A stretch of DNA of 64,000 nucleotides from Armatimonadia bacterium (GTDB lineage: Bacteria; Armatimonadota; Zipacnadia; Zipacnadales; JABUFB01): the NCBI GenBank assembly GCA_039679385.1, contig JBDKVB010000016.1:44306-108305 (forward strand). The letters are read 5' to 3'. Of the stretch, positions 59,493 through 64,000 are shown in pieces (the stretch's first letter is position 1; every line of letters begins with the position of its first letter). The notes under the pieces were generated by a model. The model made no database searches and had not been told where the DNA came from. It was given only the letters and a program-made list of their open reading frames with translations. The translations under genes and the position numbers were made by a program.

Positions 59493-59834
59493 ATGCCCAC
59501 CCGGATAGCCGAGCGTCCTGACCTGTCCCACATCCTTCCGCACCTGGTGTTGCCGGCGCTCCTGGCCCTGTTCCTGCTGCTGTGGGCGAAGCGTCGCGGG
59601 GCAAGCTGGACACAGGTGCAGATGTCCTTTGGCGCCGCAATGTTTGCCGCCTTCCTCACGGCCAGCGGCTGGATCTACTCGGCCTACCTGAGCGGACAGA
59701 GGCTGAATGCCCTGCTCGTGCTCTGCTCGCAGCTCCTTGTGGGTGCTGCCTGCGGCTTTCTCGTGTTCTTCGGTACGATGCCAATCGATCAGGACCTTCC
59801 CGAACCCCCAACGCAGGGACCCTCGCTGAGGTGA
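59493..59834 (+). CDS. Small membrane protein
   Basis: The 113-aa product has three hydrophobic segments (HLVLPALLALFLLLWA, MSFGAAMFAAFLTASGWIYSAY, ALLVLCSQLLVGAACGFLVFF). The rest is short and polar. I do not recognise the family. Its stop is seven bases before the next gene, so the two are probably co-transcribed. Confidence 0.6.
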   Translation: MPTRIAERPDLSHILPHLVLPALLALFLLLWAKRRGASWTQVQMSFGAAMFAAFLTASGWIYSAYLSGQRLNALLVLCSQLLVGAACGFLVFFGTMPIDQDLPEPPTQGPSLR

Positions 59835-59841
59835 TTGTGTC

Positions 59842-60651
59842 ATGCAGTTGGCCGCCATTACACACCACGCTCCGACCGCACCGGAGGGCATCCGTGCCCT
59901 TGGCGCAGCCGGTGCTACCGCCGTCGAGATCTTCCTTGCCAGCAAGTCGCACTTCGACCCGACCGACCCCGCGCAGGTTGAGCAGGTCAAGCAGGCACTG
60001 GCTGAGACCGGCCTCACACCGGCCGTCGCTCACCTTTGCTTTGGCCCTTCCTTCGATATCTCCACCCCCGAGGAGGCTGTGCGCGAGAGGATTCTGGAGG
60101 CCCTCGTCCACGAGATGCGCGTAGCGGCCGGCCTGGGCTGCATCACCGCTATCCTCCATCCGGCCTCGCGCTGCGAAGACCCGAAGGCCTTCCAGGCGCG
60201 CCTTCTCGTCGCCGCTCAGTCCCTCAAGCAGCTCATGCCGGTCGCAGAGGACCTTGGCCTCGACATCGCCGTCGAGAACATGCTCCCGCGGAACCCCGGC
60301 GCCCATATCGAGGACCTTCTCGCCCTGCTGGAGGCTGTTCCCTCACCGCGCCTGGGCTTCTGCTGCGATACCGGGCACGCTTTCATCACCGGCGTCCCGG
60401 TGGATGAGATGATCCGCGGCTTCGGTGACCGCCTCTTCGCCGTCCACTGGCAGGACAACGACGGCAGCGGCGACCAACATGTCATCCCCGGCAAGGGCGC
60501 CATGGCCTGGGAGCCCTTCTACGAGGGACTGGAGGCCGTCGGCTACTCGCGTCCAATCACCCTTGAAGCAACCAACGGTACAATGATCCTGTCGGAGTTC
60601 GTCCGTCTTGCCCAGCTTGCCCTTGACGAGCGTCGCGGGCTGTACGTCTAG
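59842..60651 (+). CDS. Sugar phosphate isomerase/epimerase-like TIM barrel
   Basis: The 269-aa protein belongs to the AP-endonuclease-2-like TIM barrel group. Metal-binding-type residues are suggested by ILHPAS (His), AVENM (Glu), CCDTGHAF (Asp, His), AVHWQDNDGSGDQHVIPGKGAM (His, Asp), and ITLEATNG (Glu). Members isomerise or epimerise sugars or inositols. The substrate is unknown, but the glycoside hydrolase downstream hints at sugar metabolism. Length is typical. Confidence 0.85.
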   Translation: MQLAAITHHAPTAPEGIRALGAAGATAVEIFLASKSHFDPTDPAQVEQVKQALAETGLTPAVAHLCFGPSFDISTPEEAVRERILEALVHEMRVAAGLGCITAILHPASRCEDPKAFQARLLVAAQSLKQLMPVAEDLGLDIAVENMLPRNPGAHIEDLLALLEAVPSPRLGFCCDTGHAFITGVPVDEMIRGFGDRLFAVHWQDNDGSGDQHVIPGKGAMAWEPFYEGLEAVGYSRPITLEATNGTMILSEFVRLAQLALDERRGLYV

Positions 60652-60694
60652 CGCCGTCGGTGACCGCCCACTTCCGCCCAGAGGAGAAAGCGTC

Positions 60695-63600
60695 ATGAGA
60701 CACCTTTTGGTTGTCCTGCTGCTTGTCGGAACTTGCGCCCTTGCCTGGCCGCTGACGAACATGATCCCCAACGGTGGCCTGGAGCTGGACGACAACCAGG
60801 ACGGCATCGCCGATGGGTGGAGCTCGCAGGTCCACACGGATCAGGGCGCCCAGGGCGGTTTTGCCATCGATACGGCGGTGAAGCACAGCGGCGCTGCCTC
60901 TCAGCGCATCGATCACACCTCGGACAACTCCGGCTGGGTACGCGTCAGCCAGGAGCCCCTTGCGGCGCGGACCGAGACCCTCTATCGGCTCAGTGGCTGG
61001 GTCAAGGCCGAGGCGCCCTACAATGTCACCCTGTACGAGTTCCGCTCCGGCGGCCTTGCCTACCTCAGCGACGTTTCGCTGACTGGCGGCAAGGACCCGG
61101 CCTGGCGTCCCTTCACCAAGACCTTCACCACCTCCCGCGACGCCAGCCACTTCAAGATCTCCCTTGTCGCCCAGGGCCGGGGCTCGGTTTGGTTCGACGA
61201 CGTCTCCCTGGTGATGGTCACCGAGCGTCCGCGGATCAAGGCCCCTCGGGTCGCAGCGGCCCCGGTTCTCGACGGCGATCTCTCTGACCCGATCTGGCAG
61301 TCCGCCTCCCTTGCGACCGACTTCATGCCCCTCGGTGGCGGTGGCGAGTTGGCTCCGGTGCAGACCACAGCCTATGTCGCCAGCTCTGCCGACGCCCTGC
61401 ACCTCGCTTTCCGTTGCGAGGAGCCGAGTGTCGCCAGTCTCCATCGCGAGAGCACTACGGACTCCGACCCGGTCTGGAATGACGACTGTGTTGAGGTCTT
61501 CCTGGATACCGAAAACGACGGCGTCGGCTACCTGCACCTCGGCGTCGGAGCCGGTGGCGGCAAGACTCAGGAGCGAAGGGCCGGCAAGCAGTGGTACACC
61601 GACTGGTACTCCTGGGGAGCAGCCGGCGGCGGCGAGGCTCCGCCCTGGTCGTCAGCGGTCAAGGTAGGCGCAGACGCCTGGTTCGTGGAGATCACGCTGC
61701 CCTTCGACAAGCTTGGCGGCGCACCCCGTGCCGGCAAGACCTGGGGCGTGCAGTTCTGCCGCACCCGACGGGCCTCGGGCAAGGAGGAAGACTCGACGTG
61801 GACCTACGTGGACGGCGACAAATATGCGCGTCCCGACCGGTTCGGCACTCTGGTCTTCACCGCTCCGCCTTCGACCCCGGCGACCCTTGTCCGGCGTGAG
61901 ACCAACGCCGACCGCTACGGGCCCGTGATCGTCCCGCAGCCTACCTCCGTGCAGTGGGCGACCGGAGTCTTCCGTCCGACTACTCGCACTCGCCTGCGGA
62001 TTGCCGACGCCTCTCAGCGACCGGAGGCCGAAGTGCTCCAGGCCGATCTGCAGAGCCGCTATGGTCTCCGTGTCCCCATCGTCGAAGGCAGGGCCCGTCG
62101 AACTGCCGGGACCATCGACCTCGCTGCCGAGGTGGACACTTCAGTCCCGGCCGGTGACGAAGCCTACAGCGTGCGTGTCACCCCGCAGGGCGTTCAGGTT
62201 GCAGCCCGGACGCCGAGGGCCAGGCTCTATGGCGTCGAGACTCTGCGCCAGATGCTCGCCGACGATGCACAGGGACCCTTCCTGCGCTGCGGCACCATCA
62301 ACGATGCACCCGCGATGCAGTGGCGCGGCTGGCACATGGTCGGACCCTTGGCCGCCGACTTGGCCGCCTACAAGCAGATGGTCGACACCCTCGCGCTGCT
62401 CAAGTTCAACACCATCGTCTGGGAGGTCAACGGTCGGCTCCAGTATGAGACCCACCCGGACATCGCCGCCGGCGGGTCACCCACGAAGGCTCAGCTTCGC
62501 GAGCTGGTCGAATACGCCAAGTCGCGACACTTCGAGGTGATCCCGCAGTTCGCAAGCTTCTCACACTTCGAGTTCGTCCTGGGGCTCCCCAAGTATGCCT
62601 CGCTCGCGGAGAGCCAGCAGACCGTCAAGGGCTTCCGCAGCCGTTACAACTACTGCCCCTCGAACCCGGCGGTGTACCCGCTGGTCTTCGACCTCATGGG
62701 CGAGCTCACTGACGTCTTCCAGCCCCGGTACTTCCACATCGGGCACGACGAATCGAGCTTCGACGACATCGGCGTGTGCGACCGCTGCAAGACCAAGGAC
62801 CCCTGGCAGCTCTGGGCCGACGACGTGAACAAGCTCGACGAGTGGATCAAGCAGCACGGCATGCGCACGATCCTGTGGGGCGACCAGTTCCTGCCCGAGC
62901 ACAACGGTGACAAGCCCTTCTTCACCGCCCGTGCCACGGATCTCATCGCCAAGGACATCCTCGTCTTCGACTGGCACTACAGCCCGAACCACAACTACGA
63001 CTCCACCATCGGCTACTTCAAGCAGCATGGGTTCGAGGTCGTGGGTTGCCCCTGGTACGAGCCGGTGAACGTCTACGCCTTCGCCTCAGCCGCCCATCGC
63101 AACGGTATCCTTGGCTTCTGCGGCACAACCTGGACGGGCGTGTCGAGCACCATGCGCTCCACGCCTCACCTGCCGGCGGCCTGGGTCACCGGTGGCGAGA
63201 ACGCCTGGTCACCTGACCGGCCACCCATCGCGAGTTTCACCTACCAGCCGGTGCCGGAGTTCAACCATCTGTGGTCTCTGTCCGCGCCGGCTGCGCCACG
63301 AGCCTTCCGCCTGCTTGACCTGTCCCCCTACTGCACCACTCGCACCGTGGACAGCGAACGGCGCGATGGCTGGATGGGCGAAGGCCCCCAGCAGGACCTG
63401 CGCAATCTCCCGAGCGGCCGCCTCTGGGTCGGGGATGTCCCCTTCGTGATCACCGACTCTGCCGCCAATGACCGCCGCAACTGCATCATGCTCGCCGACC
63501 AGACGACCGTCCCCGGCGGATACCCGGAGCAGGTCGACGAGATTGCGGTGGGCCTCAAGACCCCGGCCCTGTACTTCCTGCACACCTGCAGCATCCCGGC

Positions 63601-63916
63601 AGGCCGTGAGCGCCAACTCTACGCCACGAAGAACCCGAAGCGTCTCGGAACCTATGTCGTCACCTACGAGGACGGCAAGGAGCTCAAGATCCCGCTGGAC
63701 TACCAGGCCAACATCAACGACTGGAACTCCCAGCGTGGTCCGGCTCAAGCGATCGGATTGTGGGAGGGCAAGACACTAGGGGGTGCACTGGTGACCCTTG
63801 GCGTAGTACAATGGGCCAACCCCCGTCCGGAGGTCACAATCCGCAGCATCGACTTCGTCTCGGCGATGTCAACCGCACGTCCCGTGTTGCTGGCAATCAC
63901 CGCAGCAGGTGAATGA
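60695..63916 (+). CDS. Exported GH20-type glycoside hydrolase with carbohydrate-binding modules
   Basis: The 1073-aa protein has a signal peptide (residues 1-18). A CBM4/9-like module (about 20-165) is followed by a CBM9/DOMON-like module (about 180-400, IKAPRVAAAPVLDGDLSDPIWQSA) and a GH20b-type domain (about 425-530). The GH20 TIM barrel shows the catalytic DE pair (HIGHDESSF; D685, E686). A C-terminal beta-rich domain closes the chain. GH20 enzymes release terminal N-acetylhexosamines with substrate-assisted catalysis. The ATG at 60695 gives the signal peptide; a longer frame from 60608 does not. The next gene starts directly after its stop. Confidence 0.87.
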   Translation: MRHLLVVLLLVGTCALAWPLTNMIPNGGLELDDNQDGIADGWSSQVHTDQGAQGGFAIDTAVKHSGAASQRIDHTSDNSGWVRVSQEPLAARTETLYRLSGWVKAEAPYNVTLYEFRSGGLAYLSDVSLTGGKDPAWRPFTKTFTTSRDASHFKISLVAQGRGSVWFDDVSLVMVTERPRIKAPRVAAAPVLDGDLSDPIWQSASLATDFMPLGGGGELAPVQTTAYVASSADALHLAFRCEEPSVASLHRESTTDSDPVWNDDCVEVFLDTENDGVGYLHLGVGAGGGKTQERRAGKQWYTDWYSWGAAGGGEAPPWSSAVKVGADAWFVEITLPFDKLGGAPRAGKTWGVQFCRTRRASGKEEDSTWTYVDGDKYARPDRFGTLVFTAPPSTPATLVRRETNADRYGPVIVPQPTSVQWATGVFRPTTRTRLRIADASQRPEAEVLQADLQSRYGLRVPIVEGRARRTAGTIDLAAEVDTSVPAGDEAYSVRVTPQGVQVAARTPRARLYGVETLRQMLADDAQGPFLRCGTINDAPAMQWRGWHMVGPLAADLAAYKQMVDTLALLKFNTIVWEVNGRLQYETHPDIAAGGSPTKAQLRELVEYAKSRHFEVIPQFASFSHFEFVLGLPKYASLAESQQTVKGFRSRYNYCPSNPAVYPLVFDLMGELTDVFQPRYFHIGHDESSFDDIGVCDRCKTKDPWQLWADDVNKLDEWIKQHGMRTILWGDQFLPEHNGDKPFFTARATDLIAKDILVFDWHYSPNHNYDSTIGYFKQHGFEVVGCPWYEPVNVYAFASAAHRNGILGFCGTTWTGVSSTMRSTPHLPAAWVTGGENAWSPDRPPIASFTYQPVPEFNHLWSLSAPAAPRAFRLLDLSPYCTTRTVDSERRDGWMGEGPQQDLRNLPSGRLWVGDVPFVITDSAANDRRNCIMLADQTTVPGGYPEQVDEIAVGLKTPALYFLHTCSIPAGRERQLYATKNPKRLGTYVVTYEDGKELKIPLDYQANINDWNSQRGPAQAIGLWEGKTLGGALVTLGVVQWANPRPEVTIRSIDFVSAMSTARPVLLAITAAGE

Positions 63917-64000
63917 ATGACGCGACGTATCCTCAACAGCCTCCTGTGGGCAACCGCGATCGTTGCCACAGGCTCTGTGCTCGTCCTGTATGACCCGGCC
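63917..64000 (+). CDS. Start of a further gene, cut by the window end
   Basis: An ATG at 63917 immediately follows the GH20 stop, with AGGTGA upstream, and is open to the window end (28 codons). The visible peptide (MTRRILNSLLWATAIVATG..., then YDPA) looks like a membrane anchor or signal peptide. Product cannot be named. Confidence 0.6.
   Translation, partial: MTRRILNSLLWATAIVATGSVLVLYDPA

Noticed and set aside
1..64000. CRISPR arrays, rRNA or tRNA genes
   Set aside because: No regularly spaced repeats and no recognisable rRNA or cloverleaf sequences were seen in the gaps.

Overview
ORGANISM. The window is GC-rich bacterial DNA from one chromosome. An inner-membrane lipid-transport system (MlaE/MlaF/MCE), a lipoprotein and several exported enzymes point to a diderm. 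The mixture (AddAB rather than RecBCD, a YidC with an unusual N-terminal half, M6 protease, GH20 and polysaccharide deacetylase, many sugar-isomerase-type proteins) fits a poorly sampled phylum such as Armatimonadota or a neighbour. That placement is a guess; no rRNA or other marker here settles it. LAYOUT. (1) 1-2134, minus: the N-terminal 711 residues of a secreted M6-type metalloprotease with fibronectin-like repeats, with a good sigma70-type promoter. (2) 2841-23623, all plus: about 20.8 kb of phage-type particle genes in canonical siphovirus order: large terminase, portal, prohead protease/scaffold, major capsid protein, a 1160-aa adhesin-like protein, head-tail connectors, tail tube, tail-assembly chaperone with a classic A_AAA_AAG -1 frameshift site, a very short gene in the tape-measure slot, large tail/hub proteins, and small membrane proteins. 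I find no integrase, repressor, replication gene, small terminase or recognisable endolysin, and no flanking att repeat. The cluster looks like a domesticated, gene-transfer-agent-like or cryptic phage locus. (3) 23698-26989, minus: rpmH-rnpA-yidD-yidC-khpB(jag), the conserved ribosomal protein / RNase P / membrane-insertion cluster. rpmH (44 aa) is here too. (4) 27258-34256: an acyl-CoA-synthetase-like ligase, two HAD phosphatases, a deoxyhypusine-synthase-like protein, a YdcF-family protein, a small unknown and a fucose-isomerase-like protein. (5) 34368-40937, minus: rplI-dnaB-purD-purE-purF-purM, joining a ribosomal/replication pair to purine biosynthesis. (6) 41046-45039, minus: mlaE-mlaF-MCE lipid transporter, driven by a near-consensus promoter; the MCE protein carries a long repeat helix region and a beta-rich C-terminus. 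(7) 45559-64000, plus: an exported unknown, a PEGA/NodB deacetylase, addB-addA, a TPR lipoprotein, an ornithine-cyclodeaminase-like protein, an orphan GAF histidine kinase, an iron-type alcohol dehydrogenase, a small membrane protein, a sugar-phosphate-isomerase-like TIM barrel, a GH20-type glycoside hydrolase, and the start of one more gene. HOW IT FITS TOGETHER. Regions 3, 5 and 6 are core cell biology (translation, membrane insertion, replication, purines, envelope lipid traffic). Regions 1, 4 and 7 suggest a heterotroph that degrades glycans and proteins. Region 2 differs from its surroundings in codon use (many G-ending codons on the coding strand, against C-ending codons in the flanking host genes) and in being strictly co-oriented, and it is the most interesting part of the window.
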